From contig JAJOHG010000012.1 in NCBI GenBank assembly GCA_021029095.1, forward strand, positions 679,497 to 743,496: DNA of 64,000 nucleotides, written 5' to 3'. The notes beneath the pieces are model-generated. The model was not told the DNA's origin. It worked only from the letters and a program-made list of their open reading frames with translations, and did not search any database. How positions within the stretch are numbered: position 1 is the first letter of the stretch; each line of letters starts with the position of its first letter. Position numbers and translations under genes: made by a program. This DNA comes from Phellopilus nigrolimitatus. Taxonomy: Eukaryota > Basidiomycota > Agaricomycetes > Hymenochaetales > Hymenochaetaceae. Below are positions 32,721 through 45,201 of the stretch, piece after piece.

Positions 32721-34398
32721 GGCTAGAGAGGGAGGGGTGGAAGGGAGGGAATTAGCTGACAGGGCTCGTTTATTACCGAAGAGGGTGATATACGTTGAAG
32801 ATATGAAGTGAGGATTTACGTCCCGGCCTTTTATACTGGTCGGGAGCGCAGCTGTGGTCACAATGTCCGGAAGTAATCTGAGGTTGATAATTTGTTGCCG
32901 CGCGGCCCCTGCTTTTTGCCTCGTGTCCGTGAAACGATTGCAGCTGGCGAAATTGTGTAGTAGGATTGGAGCGAGGTCACATACAGACACGACGATAATG
33001 TACGCCTTAGAGAAGCAAGGCTGTGCGCGCTTGAGTCAGGGCTCCGGTTGCATAGCACGGCCGTGTCCAGCCTGTGAAAATGAGTGGCAAAGCTTATATC
33101 ATTCGAAGCAGCACTCACCCAATCGTGCTTGTTCTCAGGACTTCGCCTCCAGAGAGCCAAAGACGGCAGACCTATAGTACAACAGAGTCGGAACAGAACG
33201 GAACCAAAGGTAAGGCAGATCAAGAGCAGGGTCGAGTCGGTAGTTTCGCGATAGATCATGAGTTCGCATTTGTACAGCGTCAAACTCTTGATGTTCGGCA
33301 AGTCGGTATACAATTCCTAGCAAGACAGAATAGTGCGAAGGTCAAGAGCGATCTCGTCTCATTTAGATATGCCGGATGTTCGGAGCGGAAGCCAGACTAA
33401 TAAGACGCCTTTGCAATCTCGTTAATTATTCTTATGCTTCCCACCGATAGCCGATGGAGAAGTGGCGGAACTTGGAGAAACGGCAGTTATACGACCCTCA
33501 GAGGTTCGTAAGTAAATCCTATAATCCCACACCCGCTTCGCCGAGCAAATCAAAAGTTCTTCGCGCTGCGGCCGCCGAAGGACCGAGCGAAAAGCGCTCT
33601 CCGACGTCGAATCCGGCCATGTCAGTGAAAGAGACGTGAAGAAGGTGCCGAGTCTTTGTACACGCCCCATTTTTGTCGCGCTCAGTAAGACCCTAGTCTC
33701 TTAGGTCAAGTGTTGCGCAGAAAACTAGACTATGTCGTCGATCTTCGTCGATCTGTCAAATACAAATGTAAGCGTGTAAATCAGGCTCCGGACAACGAAT
33801 CTCCATTTTTTCATTTGTCAGAATCTCCAAAAGATCAATGAAAATCGAAAGCATGTCGAGGATCCAGATTCTGTCCTTGACTCCGTCAACCAGACGATGT
33901 TGTGTTAAGCACGCGGAAGTCGCTTGTGGCATGTTCAAGCAATCCATCCCATCGCCAAAACCGTTCCTGTTCGTTTCAGTTAGATACTCCAGCTCACCTT
34001 TACATGGTCATCATATCATCCCCATCCTTCTCTGCATAAGAGCCATCGTACTGTGCAAAGGGAAGATACTAGCAATCCCAAGTCACGAACTTCCTCGAAT
34101 AAAGCAAGACGACGATGACCCAACATCAGTCTCGGTACTTTTTATCTTGATTGTTCAGAAAGACCGTATGTAGTTCCCAGCTTTAAGGGCCTCAAGCAAG
34201 GATGCAATGCGATATTACCGAATGTCACATGTCACGGTACACGTGATTACTGTCACGAACGCGTGCTTGATTTAGCCACACTATTAGAGTCTATTTTAGA
34301 GATCATAATATCCAAATAGTCTTCTTCCTCTGTACACGACAATGGTATGATGTAGCATATGTTGTAGTTAGGAGGAATGTTAATTGTTCTCTAGTTAT
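32721..34398. other. Intergenic with weak minus-strand remnants
   Basis: At about 33210-33313 a minus-strand stretch (LPNIKSLTLYKCELMIYRE) has the leucine spacing of an F-box/LRR protein but stops on both sides. A 62-codon plus frame and an 83-codon minus frame overlap at 33422-33670. A short spliced plus-strand reading is possible at 33732-33908. None is strong enough to call a gene. Confidence 0.3.
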
Positions 34399-36513
34399 TC
34401 AGTCTAAATCCACGTCCATGCAGTAACGTGTAAATTCGTCACGATCGTTATAAGAGCAGTCCTCAATTCTCCTAGTATGGTTGGATAGGAGGTTTGTTAA
34501 AGCTTTATGAAGTCTGAGGTCCACTTGCAAATCTTCTGTCTCAAAGACTTGTCCATTTGAAGACCCATTCGTGGCAGGAGGGTCGGTGCAGAGCGATGTA
34601 TCAATAGTGCGTAAGGATGAATAGACGTCGAAAGCACAACTCGATGATGTCCCAGTTACGGCGAACCTGTCAGGGAGGGTATCGTCCATGGAAATGTCGT
34701 CGTCGAATTTATGTGCGAAGAAATCCCGGGACTTCCTCCGCTTGCCTGGACTATCTAACTCTCTGTGCCTAGACAATGTTTCAACATATTCAAACAGACC
34801 TTCTGGAGCCAGCAGAGTGAGATTCCACTCTTTCGGAGCCAGTGAAATGGACTTCCATTCTTCCGGAACATCAGGAAGGGGTGGCCCCCTGCACAGTATC
34901 GAATCGCTCTCTGTACGCTTGAAATCGTCCATCATTTTCTGATCAGACCAGGCTTCGCTGGTCCAGACGACGCGGTGCATAAGTTCATCACCTACGATGC
35001 GCTCAATGGCCTCTTGTGTTAGTAGCGGGCAATTGTCTATCTCCAGCTTCTCGAAACGTGCCAACCCGCCGGCAGCCTGCAGGCTCTGCAAAACCGATGA
35101 GATGAAAGGCGGCGTAAGGCGGTCGCAGTTTTTCAATGTGAGCGTGCGCAAAGGAGAAAAGGTGTTTGAAGTCCTAACGCTTCCTTGGAACGAGCCTGGT
35201 GCGCAGTCTATAAAAATTTCTTCTCCCTCGACCTGGAAATGCTGGAGTCTCGGATGATAATGGATTGGTAGGTCGAGATAATGAAGCTGTTGTTTTCGAC
35301 TGTCACTGGCAAGCGCGAAGGCGAACGTAGAAAGCGACGGGTACGCGTACTCATTAACGAAGACAGAATCGAGCCACGGACCCAGCTGATTATCGCCATC
35401 GGAAGCTGAATACGTATTGCACTCGGAAAACATGCGAGTCATGTTCGGCATATAGATACTTTTGAAGAAGACCTCAGCTGCGTCGCGCTCGATGTCCGAC
35501 GGGGCATTGAAAGTAAACGTCTCAAGAGCCTCCAAGCACAGGTACGGGAGCCTGTCCTCCGGCGTCTCGACTACAAAATTAAGGAAGCCAATGTCCAATT
35601 TCAGATGCTTGAGATTTGAGCAAAGACCAATACCTATGAATAGGTCATTCCAGTCTGGGAGATGTTGGGCGTTCAGTGAGAACTCGTATGTCGTTACCGT
35701 GTCAGAATCCTGCACATCGGGTATAATGTCCATGGATTTCAGTGTTCGGAGTTGTGGCATCGTCCAATCATAGTAAAAGTGGACAAGCTCAACCGGGGGG
35801 AAATCCTCGAGATCCCCGTACCCCTCGTATGACAAATCGATGACCTCTAATTTTGGAAGGTATGCCGTTGTGTGCTCACGGAACCCTTCATATGCTCTAG
35901 ACCATACACTATCATCATCATCAAACTCCTCTGGTGGATGAACAATGAGCTCTTTCCATCGATCGCAAGCAGCCCACAGCGTACAAAGCCTGTCATCTTT
36001 GACCACTTTCAAATTCAAAGCAACGATAAGGCCGGCGCTACCACTCCGGTGCAGGTAAGCGCTTAATTGGTCTTCGAACATATCGTTATTGACGTGTACC
36101 CATAGATTGCGACATGACAGTGCAGCCCTACGGAAGCGCCGTGAAACATGCGAGAGCGTCACTGGGGTCGAGAAGATAGGTTCGCCATGCCCCCACTCGT
36201 TGAGTTGAGTATTGTCATGAGAACGACGAACGGCCTCGTTGAAAATATTGAACAGTATATCGTCGGGGAGGGTTTGGATAGTCCTGCGGGCGAAAACGCT
36301 GCGGCAAGACGATATGTACTCCCGCAAAATGATCGCCCGATCGTGCGTTTCTGGACGGAAGAGATTTCGCGTGCTACGCATATACGTAATCAGCGGTCGT
36401 TAATACCAAAGGTCAAGAAATGCTGCGTACTTGTACTTCAGTGGCAAATTTCCTCCTTCCCAGAACCGCCTAATTGCGGCAGCTCTCTCTTCATTTGTCA
36501 GCGCTAGATCCAT
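34399..36513 (-). CDS. F-box/LRR protein, 685 residues
   Basis: A short first exon (36513-36431, reading MDLALTNEERAAAIRRFWEG) joins in phase 2 to a single long exon (36373-34399). The F-box-like helix set TLPDDILFNIFNEAVRRS with VSRRFRRAALSCRNLWVHV lies at about residues 60-125, the site that binds Skp1 in SCF ubiquitin ligases. About 500 residues with spaced leucines and short hydrophobic strands follow, as in the LRR-like target-binding part of this large agaricomycete family. The last 130 residues are charged and less regular. Substrates of such family members are mostly unknown. The frame is intact over almost 2 kb. The splice to exon 1 is inferred from a GTACGC donor and TAG acceptor. 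Confidence 0.85.
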
Positions 36514-37965
36514 TTCTTTCACATTCTAAAGAATAAGTCAGTGTGACCCATAGCTCTACTACTTTATTTTGAATGTTATTCACTTACTACAAGTTCCGCG
36601 CGCGTTTTTCCAATAAGTTAGGCCTGTGAGATGGGCGAAAGAGACAGAGGGACGATTGAACAGAAAGGAGCGAGTAAAACATGTAGCCTCGTTGCAGCCA
36701 CCACGTGTTCGGATATGGTCGCTATTGTACTTTTGACTCCTGGGAGGCTCCAATTCGACGAAAAGGACAAGTGTGAAACCGCGCAAGTTCGCACGCTCAT
36801 GCCTGTTGTAGTGCCGACGAAGCAACAAAAGGGCATTAACTTTGCAGCGGCAGTGGATGCGCCGCGTAAGTTCAAAACATTCCGATCACAGCAGTTTCAC
36901 TACAACGCATAATATCGCGCGCGTGATTAGGAAACGACATTACTCGACACGCGAGGGTTTCAAAGACGGGTAAATGGATTCTCGATATTTGCGTCAGCAC
37001 CTGAGCTTTGCTACATGTCCCAACAATACTGCGCTTTACGAAGCAGAGAGCGGTTTACGCTGTAGGTCTGCCCATTGCCGCTGAGCCAAGAACGTATACA
37101 GAACAGTGTTGTCGTCTGTTGACTTATTGACTTGAGTTGTCTTGGTGAAGTTTGATGAATACCTGGAGTAGATATATCAACCTACCAGGGTCGGAAGAGG
37201 GCAAAGTTGTCTGGAGCGCCCAGCACGTCAGGGGGATGCCAGTATCACAGCGGAAGCTCGAAAGCCCGTGCAAGATAACGAAAGAAGAGAGCGCAAGAAG
37301 CTTGGGTTTCGGCATGCGCTGTGAATCCTGCGTCTCGATGTCGGCTGTCGCTGATGACGCTAAAAACGATCGCCAAGCGATCCTTACCATTCGCTCGGGC
37401 GAGCTCATCATCATCAAGAAACCCGAGCGCCCCCCGGTTATTTTGATCCTATATGACGACAAGAGCAATGATAGATGGAGAGAGCCGAATCCAAGAGGAT
37501 ATTTCGCCTTGGATCACTTTGAGCACAGGTTTCGGCATAAGACGAGCCACGACTTGAAGGAGATGACTCAGTTGAATGCGGCGACATTCCAGATGTTTCG
37601 TTTGCCGAATTAAAGGAGCGCATGCTGTCAGTGTTTAATTCTTGACCACTGTCGAGAACGTTGACGGATAAGTCTACGTACCAAGCGGTAGCTGAGGTAA
37701 GGTAATCACGGGCGGAAGACAGACAGAACACCCGAAATCAAACTTCGTCCTAATATGGCTTTGTATGAGCTTGCCGAGCATAATGTGCATTTTCGTTGAG
37801 CGCGCATTTAAACGCCCTCCGTAACCTTCGGGCAGTGCAGCGCGGGAAAGGCCAAGAGCCTCGACCAGCTTAAGAGTTCGCGCGGCTCATATGCATCTCT
37901 CTTTCCAGCTCCCAACAGCGTTTCCTTGTCCGCCGCTCTCGCTCAACAAAACGCGCACCAACACA
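36514..37965. other. Intergenic with unassigned open frames
   Basis: Open frames occur on both strands at 36580-36912 and 37124-37731 (up to 154 codons plus; 97 and 114 codons minus), overlapping each other. None shows a motif, signal peptide or splice chain that would decide for a strand. The last 80 bases are the pyrimidine-rich leader of the next gene. Confidence 0.4.
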
Positions 37966-38449
37966 ATGCCCGTCATCCTCACTAAACGCGTCCTAGACAA
38001 TCACTTGAAGAGGGCCGAGCAGCTATTCGCCAGAGATGGGGATGGGAATGACGATGGAGGCTTGAAGCAGAGTACGAAGACTGGAATTGCCATAGGTCTG
38101 AGTGAGCATCTCCGCACCGCTCGACGTGGTATAGTCTAGAGCTTACTTGTCGTTAACCCTAGTATGCCTTTTCGCGCTCCTGCTCGGCTTCTACGCCGTC
38201 TCCCAATGGCGGAGGCAGAGACCGCCGCCCACGAGCGAAGATATACGGGCCAACGAGACGCTCGACCGATGGCTGTATAACGTCTCCCACCCTGCGGGCA
38301 AGCACTCGCGGCATACGCACGACAACAACAGACCGACGCGACGCGATTCTGCGAGCACGAGCTCTACGTTGGCGAGCCTGAAAGATTTCCGGCACGACGA
38401 GCACGACCCATTGCCCCCGCCGCACGCGTATATGGGAACACGACGATAA
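37966..38449 (+). CDS. Small single-pass membrane protein C
   Basis: No named family recognised. Exon 1 is 37966-38101 and exon 2 is 38163-38449, phase 1, with a 61-nt intron (GTGAGC to CCCTAG), giving 140 residues. The first 38 residues are charged with a Gly/Asp-rich patch. One helix (GIAIGLICLFALLLGFYAVSQW) covers about residues 40-60, followed by a basic stop-transfer patch (RRQRPPP). The tail contains His/Asp/Ser-rich segments and one N-glycosylation sequon (NVS) on the probable cytosolic side. The intron again splits the helix codons. An in-frame ATG 75 bases upstream would add 25 residues; the inner ATG is preferred because the extra residues look like translated leader. Confidence 0.7.
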
Positions 38450-39166
38450 CACACCTGCCTCTTCCGTCTCCTCGTCTGTCTTTGGCTTGGTAATTAACTC
38501 GCCACGCACACATTGACGACCTCACGACATCCACGTCTGGAATCCACATTGCACTCGCGCCCTGTATTTGCATCGATCGCGCGTCCTCTTTTCTTTCCTA
38601 ATTTCCAGCCATAGTTCATGTACCATCATCACACTTTTCGTCTGCTCTTATTCGCGGCTGCTCCATCTTGTTTCAATTTTGCTGTGTATGCTGTAGTTGT
38701 ATTGTATTCGCTGTCGCGCTGTCACAAGCTTGTTGAAGTCTTCCTAGCGTACACCTGTTTCGTTCCTTTCCGAATAGTAATTGGCGCGTGAGATGCGGTG
38801 TCCAGGAAACTCACGTCACAATAAATCCGAGCTTGCGGCCTGAGCGGACCCGAGAACTGAAGTTTAGGTGCATTGGTTGAGAACAGCTTCGAAGGCAAGC
38901 GATGGACGACATTTCAAAATCAAGACTTGCGGAGACCTCAGTCGTCGTGAAACGTGTTGTGACGCGACACTCACCTTCCTATTTGGTGGTTATCACGTGC
39001 TATCCTCGCCACCGTTGTGCTCCTCTGAGTCCTCATCGTCGACGACGTTGTAGGTGTCAGTATCTCACTACGGAAGTCCAGCCATGTCTGGCTCAAACAT
39101 GTTGACGAAGAAAGTCGTTTTGGAGGGTGTGTTGTCAGAACGTCGTATTTGTCCAGATGCTAATGT
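38450..39166. other. Intergenic region
   Basis: Mostly the 3' region of the preceding gene and the promoter of the following one. Short frames at 38868-39105 have no motif. No gene is supported. Confidence 0.4.
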
Positions 39167-40636
39167 ATGAATTTACGTTCCCAGTTGCCATGCTCCTCGC
39201 GTCTCAAGTGAGAAGAGTTACTCCATATTTTATCCTGAATTTATTTTGACAGTTCATGTTGCAAGGTAGCCGCATATTATACACTCCGAGTGAGTGTTGT
39301 GCAGCTCAGACATAGACAATCATATTGACGTACGGTGAAGTGGGTGCTGGACTCGATGGGCCCGACCGCGGAACGGAAGTCTGCAAAGGCGAAAAGTGGC
39401 GATATCTTGAAGCGTCTCGGACACAAGAATCTTCAGTTGAACGAGTATGAAGGTGCGTCATTCATAATTGGCGCGATTGCGGACTGACAGACGCGTTTGC
39501 AGAGGCTATAGCAGCGGAAGTGATACATCCAGACGATATTGACGTCCGATTCACCGGTACGTCTAGCGGCTTTTTTTTTCTCAGTTTAGTTCTACATGGA
39601 TTCCTACAGACATCGGTGGACTGGACTCCATTGTCTCCTCTTTACGCGAGTCCGTTATATATCCGCTCGTCTACCCCTCTCTTTTTCGCTCTTCCTCCTC
39701 GCTCCTCAGCGCGCCGAAGGGCGTGCTCCTGTATGGTCCACCGGGATGTGGAAAGACAATGCTCGCTCGCGCGCTCGCGAAGGAGAGCGGCGCGACCTTC
39801 ATCAACATTGCCGTCTCCGCGCTCACGAACAAATGGTACGGCGAGTCGAATAAGCTCATCGCGGGCCTCTTTGGCCTCGCACGCAAGGTGCAGCCGAGCA
39901 TCATCTTCATTGACGAGATCGATTCGTTCCTTCGCGAACGGAGTAGAGGCGACCATGAGGTGACTGCGATGATGAAGGCGGAATTTATGACGTGCGTATT
40001 ACTTGTGGTTTTTGCTTCCGTCACGGTGCCAATGGGAGGGTTGCAGTCTTTGGGACGGCCTCCTTTCGGGTTCTGACCGTATTCTCGTCCTTGGCGCGAC
40101 GAATCGTCCGATGGACATCGACCAAGCAATTCTTCGCCGGATGCCGAAACGCTATCCTGTCGGATTGCCAGACAAGCAGCAACGTCGCAAGATTCTCGAT
40201 CTTGTGGGTGCTTCTTTCGTTTGTGCACAGTTCTAGTCTGATACATACTCTCTTTAGATGCTCAAAGATACAGAGCTTTCTAAAGACTTCTCAATGGATA
40301 AGTTAGCGGACCGAACGGAAGGTCTCTCGGGCTCAGATATCAAAGAGATATGTCGCGACGCAGCTATGATTCCGGTGCGCGAGTTTTTGAAGAAAGCTGG
40401 CGGTGACCGCGAGGTCCTTGAAAGGAGTCACGAGGAGGTGAGTGTTGTATGCGCAATCTCCTGGACCCTCCGTTCATTAATTTGGTAAATTTACTTCGCG
40501 TGAGCAGAACTTCACATACAGACCTTTGGTATTATCCGATTTCTCTGGGGAAGCCGACGGTTCATCGACACCAATACCTGAACTAAGCGACAAGACGCGA
40601 GCGGACGAGTCGCTCGAGCTGCCGGACCTAGACTGA
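39167..40636 (+). CDS. Msp1/ATAD1-type AAA ATPase (mitochondrial outer membrane extractase)
   Basis: Eight exons (39167-39207, 39253-39289, 39341-39452, 39503-39556, 39610-39991, 40047-40203, 40258-40437, 40508-40636) give 363 residues in one clean frame. Msp1 pulls mistargeted tail-anchored proteins out of the outer mitochondrial membrane. Seen are the DIGGLD linker, Walker A GPPGCGKT at about residues 124-131, Walker B IIFIDEID, the sensor ATNRP, and the Arg-finger region RRMPKRY. The lid has [15 protein letters not shown]. The length is typical. The first two exons are short and the least certain. They yield [14 protein letters not shown] before the AAA part, and the expected membrane anchor is weak, so an upstream exon may be missing. 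A Glu/Asp-rich C-terminal tail follows the ATPase. Confidence 0.85.
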
Positions 40637-41494
40637 TACCAGGAGAGAGAAGCGGATTGTGGCGTACGAGAGAAAGGTAACAGGCTAGGGGCGCCTATTT
40701 ATTAATCCTGTATCCTTCACGGCGCCTCCTGTCTTCGCCGCCAGCCGTGCATATGCCGTGATTCTATCGTCTCGCCATGTCTGAGACGAGCGTCGTCTCT
40801 TTTTGCCATCACTCCGATCGAGTAGAACAGTCGCCTGTGCGGGATGCATCGGCGGCGTTCGGGACAGAGTATGCTGGCACGTTTTGTTCGTTATCCTACG
40901 TGTATACTCAATCTAGATTATTAATTCAGCTCATCGCATATACCATGATAGAGACACCTCGCCACTTTGCTTCACTGTCTGGAAAGTTCCAGTGTTCGAG
41001 ATTTCGGACAGCATCGTACATTACTAGTAATGCGGCGCACCGTCTCTTTCCTTGGTTTCCCGCACTCACTTTGTCTGATTCTTCTTTCTTAGTCAGTATG
41101 AAACAAACATACATTGGCAGGGCTTCATGACCAACTACTTGAATCGGCAGTTCCTGTGCGCTTGTTGTGATCTGTGAGAAGCCTGCCAGGTTCCGAGTCC
41201 CGCGCCGCTGACGTGTCGGGATTTCGGAATGGCGTATCAAAGCACACCGTGGATGACCCAGAAACTATTTGCACTGTCATCTTCGGCAGCCTTGAAACGA
41301 GCTCATACGCCATTCGTCTAAATCTGTCCAGTCAAAGCATCCAGACAGCAGCTTCGGACCGCAGTTTACTAAGTCACAGTTAATAAGTCCTGATGGGGCT
41401 TTGTCAGGGTCAGCGATTCAATACAACTATAAAACAGGTATAAACGCCCTTGCCCTTTTTCTTCGCACGTTTGTTCTGAGACTCGTCTGAGAGT
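40637..41494. other. Intergenic region
   Basis: An ATG at 40777 opens a 117-codon plus frame (MSETSVVSFCHHSDRV...) that carries no motif and no good splice signals; minus frames overlap it. The last 40 bases are the leader of the hydrolase gene. No gene is called. Confidence 0.4.
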
Positions 41495-42753
41495 ATGCTG
41501 TCACCGAACGAGATGCAGACTGCTCGAATAGACAGTGATGGGACACAGCTCGCGTACATCGATTCAGGTGCTCCACAATCCGATACGTACACGACGCTGG
41601 TCTGTGTGCATGGGCACACTTTCCATGCGCGTAAGCTTCAAAGTGATATTTAAACTTCTGCCTATCTGACATTTTGGTATTCGACAGAGAACTTTTCTCG
41701 TCTACTTCCCCTCGCTCACAAGCACGGCCTTCGCGTTATTGCGTTGAATCGGCGAGACTATGTTGGTTCGACGCCATTTTCCAACTCTGATCTCGATGTA
41801 ATCAACGGGAAAGATGATCGCGCACATAGGGATTTCCTTCGCAAACGCGGCCTCGAGATAGCTCGCTTTTTGGTCTGGGTCATCAAGGAGAAAAAGATCC
41901 CGCATGCCAGTGAAGATGGGACGTCGGGAGGACTGGCTTTGCTGGGCTGGTCACAAGGAAATGTTACGACGTTGTCGTTCCTCGCTCACCTGAACTCATA
42001 TCCGCACGAAATAGTAGCTATACTCGAGCCCTACCTTAGAACATTTTTTCTATATGGTCAGTGAAATTTTTAACTGTACATTCTAGTCTTGCTATTCACC
42101 GTCGTCTCGTAGATGCCCCGAACGCATTTTTGGGATACTCGAGTCCTGAAGGTACCTATCGTCCCTCCTTGGATCCAGATATCCCGGAAGACAAGCTCGG
42201 CTTGGTTTTCGCAAAATGGGTATCATCTTATTACGCTCACCCTGCTTACTCCGACACTTTTCCGGGAGAAAAGTTGCACCATCGTTCCATAGGCTCCTTG
42301 CAGGACCGCTTACCCGAGAATCCGTACCGCGCCTCCACGTCAGACACTCTCACTGCTGAGGAGCTCGTCTTAATAACCGACGCGGCGCCAGCCAATCGCT
42401 CGGAGCAGCCGCTGTCCTTCAACGTACATCCCTCTACCTTTCATGACCAGGCACGGCGAGCGCTACTCAGGGATAACAGAGACTTGCTTCCAAGACTAAA
42501 GACTCGTCTCGTTTACGGACTGGCTTCGATATCGGGTATACAGAGGGCAGCGTGGGAGCTCGAGAAGGACTGCACTAAGTGGAGAACGGAGAGTGGACAA
42601 GTTAGACCAATCGAGTTCATACCTATTAAAGGTGCAAATCACTTTGTGAGCACTGGACTGGCCTGATTTTGCACCCAATTGACGAATTTACAGATGCATT
42701 GGGATGATGCTGATATATTTCTGAAGGTCTTAAAGGATGCAATCAGGTCTTGA
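41495..42753 (+). CDS. Alpha/beta hydrolase fold protein
   Basis: Four exons (41495-41630, 41688-42056, 42113-42645, 42694-42753) give 365 residues. The fold landmarks are in order. The HG oxyanion motif VCVHGHTFHA is at about residues 38-47, a strand-turn ALNRRDYVGS follows, and the nucleophile elbow LGWSQGN has the Ser in G-x-S-x-G. A late acid/His end, GANHFV at the third intron, supplies the catalytic His. The substrate cannot be told; relatives in fungi include esterases and epoxide-hydrolase-like proteins. No signal peptide is seen, so it is probably cytosolic. All introns are short and in normal phase, and the gene is intact. Its start is the ATG at 41495; an internal Met seven codons later is an alternative. 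Confidence 0.85.
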
Positions 42754-43574
42754 TGTCAAACCTCCTGAATAAGAGTCCATGCACTCGATTATGTTTATTA
42801 TTATCAGCTCACTTTGTTTCCTGTTATATTTTCTCCTGATCACTGGAAAGGCAGCAGGTCAAAGACCACACTTCATCACCAGTCGAAGGGCGCCACATCC
42901 CGAATAGGTCGGGTCAACGCCGAATATGATCTACAGGTGGGTGTACATGTAGTAGTCGATCACATTTGAATCGGAGACCGAACATGGTTTGGGTCCGCAT
43001 GAAATCGCGTTCCTTCGTGTCTTCCCCCTGGGAAATAAGCTCTTGCTTAGCATCAGGACTCTTTTTTCTGCTTCTCATCACTCCAGGTAAGCGGCTCTCC
43101 TCCACCCATCACAGCCTCCACCGACGTCTCGTTGGAAATCTAAACCAGAGTTACTCTACCTGATTTTTCATTGTCAAAGCAGGAAAAGAAGGCGTAGCAC
43201 ACGGGATGCTCTTTTCATCATGTCCTCCTATACTACTAATCTCAATCATGCACATCACCTCATGCTAAGCATTTACTTTGTACGTCGTGCATACGTACAT
43301 ATACGCCCCAAAGCTCAGAAGTACATTGTACATAGTCAATATAATAAACAGGTGACTAAGGTCCGAGAACGATCTAGAAAGCAAGAGAGCTCAGAAAACA
43401 GGGGGGAAGGTAAGCATGAGTCCATGAATTGTGATGTAATCCGATCCTCTCCCGCCGCACTACTTGTACCACACCGCATGCTGTGGCTAGATCATCAACT
43501 TTAAGATGAGCGTCCACTATTTTAAGAGCCGTTCGCCCTCAACGAAATCGAAGGCAAAGCAAGTGCGAGGCACC
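42754..43574. other. Intergenic region between convergent genes
   Basis: The 3' regions of the hydrolase (plus) and the Aurora kinase (minus) meet here. AT-rich; open frames are under 95 codons, without motifs. Confidence 0.5.
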
Positions 43575-45201
43575 CTATTGGTTTGCGGATGAGCTTGCTT
43601 TCCGCTTGCGGTACATAGTGATCCACGGGTGCTGCAGCACATCAGAGAGGGGGAGACGCTTCTGGGGCTCAAATTGGAGCAGCTGTGCAAAAACAAAAAC
43701 AGGAAGTCAGGGACTGGAAGACCCGTCGACTTCTACGCGAAGCAGAACTGACCCGTTGTATCAAGTCCTTAGCGGCCACGGACACCTTCGGAGGGACCTT
43801 CAGGTCCACCTTCGCGATGCGCTTGTATGTCGCTATCATTTCGTACGCAGCGTCTCAGCCATTCTGCTCAGCATTCGAGACATTAAACCAAGCGCACCAT
43901 TATACCCGGAGAGGTCCTCGAACGGCGGTGCGCCGACGAGGAACTCGTACGTCAGCACACCAAGCGCCCAATAGTCGACCTTTTCGTTGTGCTCCTTTCC
44001 AAGGACCATTTCTGGCGGAAGGTAGTCGAGCGTTCCGCAGAGCGTCTTACGGCTGGATTCAATTGTTAGTTGAAAGACGTCGTGATTTATACTGAGCACA
44101 TCAGGCACGTACCGGTTACCAGGCGCATGCACACTCCATCCGAAGTCGCCGATCTTGAGCTCTCCGTTGATGCCCAGGAGCAAGTTCTCCGGCTTGATGT
44201 CGCGGTGGATAACATGCTTCGAGTGCAGGTAGAACAGCGCGTCCGCCATCTGGTCGATGTAACGCGAGCTGCGTTTCTCGGAGAACGAGCCGGCCTTGTT
44301 TAGCTGCTTGTACAGCTCGCCCTTGCCCGCGAACTCGAGCATGAGGAAGATACGCTTCTCGTCGTGGAAGTAGCCATACAGGCGCAGGATATGCGGGTGG
44401 CGCAGGTTCTGCTGGATCTCGATCTCGCGCCGAATCTGCTTCTCGACCTTCGATTCGACGATCTCGGACTTGTACAGGCACTTGAGCGCGAGGATGTATA
44501 GCGGCTCGCGCTTCGTGCGCACCATATACACGCGCCCGAATTTGCCTTTGCCGAGGCCCCGCCCGATGTCGAACGAGTTCAGGTCCCAGTCTCGGGTGGG
44601 GAGCGTTCTAACCAAAAAGGTCAATATTTCATTGAGAACGGACGGGAAATAGGACGCACGTCGATAAGCTCGAGTCCAGCGCGAGCAGCTCCGCCGCCTC
44701 CCCGAACACTGCCGAGCCGCGCTTCTCGTTCTCGATCTCGAAGCCGCCGTCGTACTGCCCGATGTCCATCGTCGGCGGCGGGCGCGCGGGCGGCGAGGGC
44801 GCCCGCGCAGAGTGCGTCGTCGCAGTTGAGACCGTGCGCAAGCGCTGCGTAGCCGTGGACGCCGTCGTCGCCGTGGAGTTCGTGCGCGTATGCTGCGATT
44901 TAGTGGTTGAGGCTGAAGTCGTCCGCGTGCGCGCCGGGGCGGCGGCACCAGTCCCGGCAGAGGTGCCAATAGATGTTCCTGCAGCGAGTTTCACTGCGGC
45001 CGACATGCCCGCAACGCCCGAGGCACCTGCGGCGTTCGCGTCCTTGCCTGGCGCGTACTTGGACGCGAGCTTCGAGTTGCTCGGCGTTTTCTTGTGCAGC
45101 GTCGGCTGGCGCGGCGGCTGCGGCGCCTTGTCCTTCCCCGCGAGGTCGAGGTTGGAGAGCTGCCGCGTGAGGCTCGACATTGTCGCTGTCTTTGTCGTCA
45201 T
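43575..45201 (-). CDS. Aurora protein kinase (Ipl1/Ark1 type)
   Basis: Five exons (45201-44660, 44607-44113, 44052-43898, 43853-43753, 43682-43575) give 466 residues from the ATG at 45201, or 459 from the one at 45180. Aurora kinases correct kinetochore attachment and act in the chromosomal passenger complex. The N-terminal 180 residues are Ser/Thr/Ala-rich. The kinase domain has the glycine loop [17 protein letters not shown]-equivalent LALKCLYK and [11 protein letters not shown]. It also has DFGWSVHAP and the Aurora activation-loop signature [16 protein letters not shown], ending with the last helix [11 protein letters not shown]. All catalytic residues are present. An in-frame ATG at 45309 would add 36 Pro/Thr-rich residues. 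Confidence 0.9.

Noticed and set aside
37152..37613. A 154-codon plus-strand frame
   Set aside because: Overlapping minus frames are equally good, no domain is visible and there is no splice signal; strand cannot be decided.
40777..41130. 117-codon plus-strand frame starting MSETSVVSF
   Set aside because: No motif or leader features, and opposing frames are also open; too weak to annotate.
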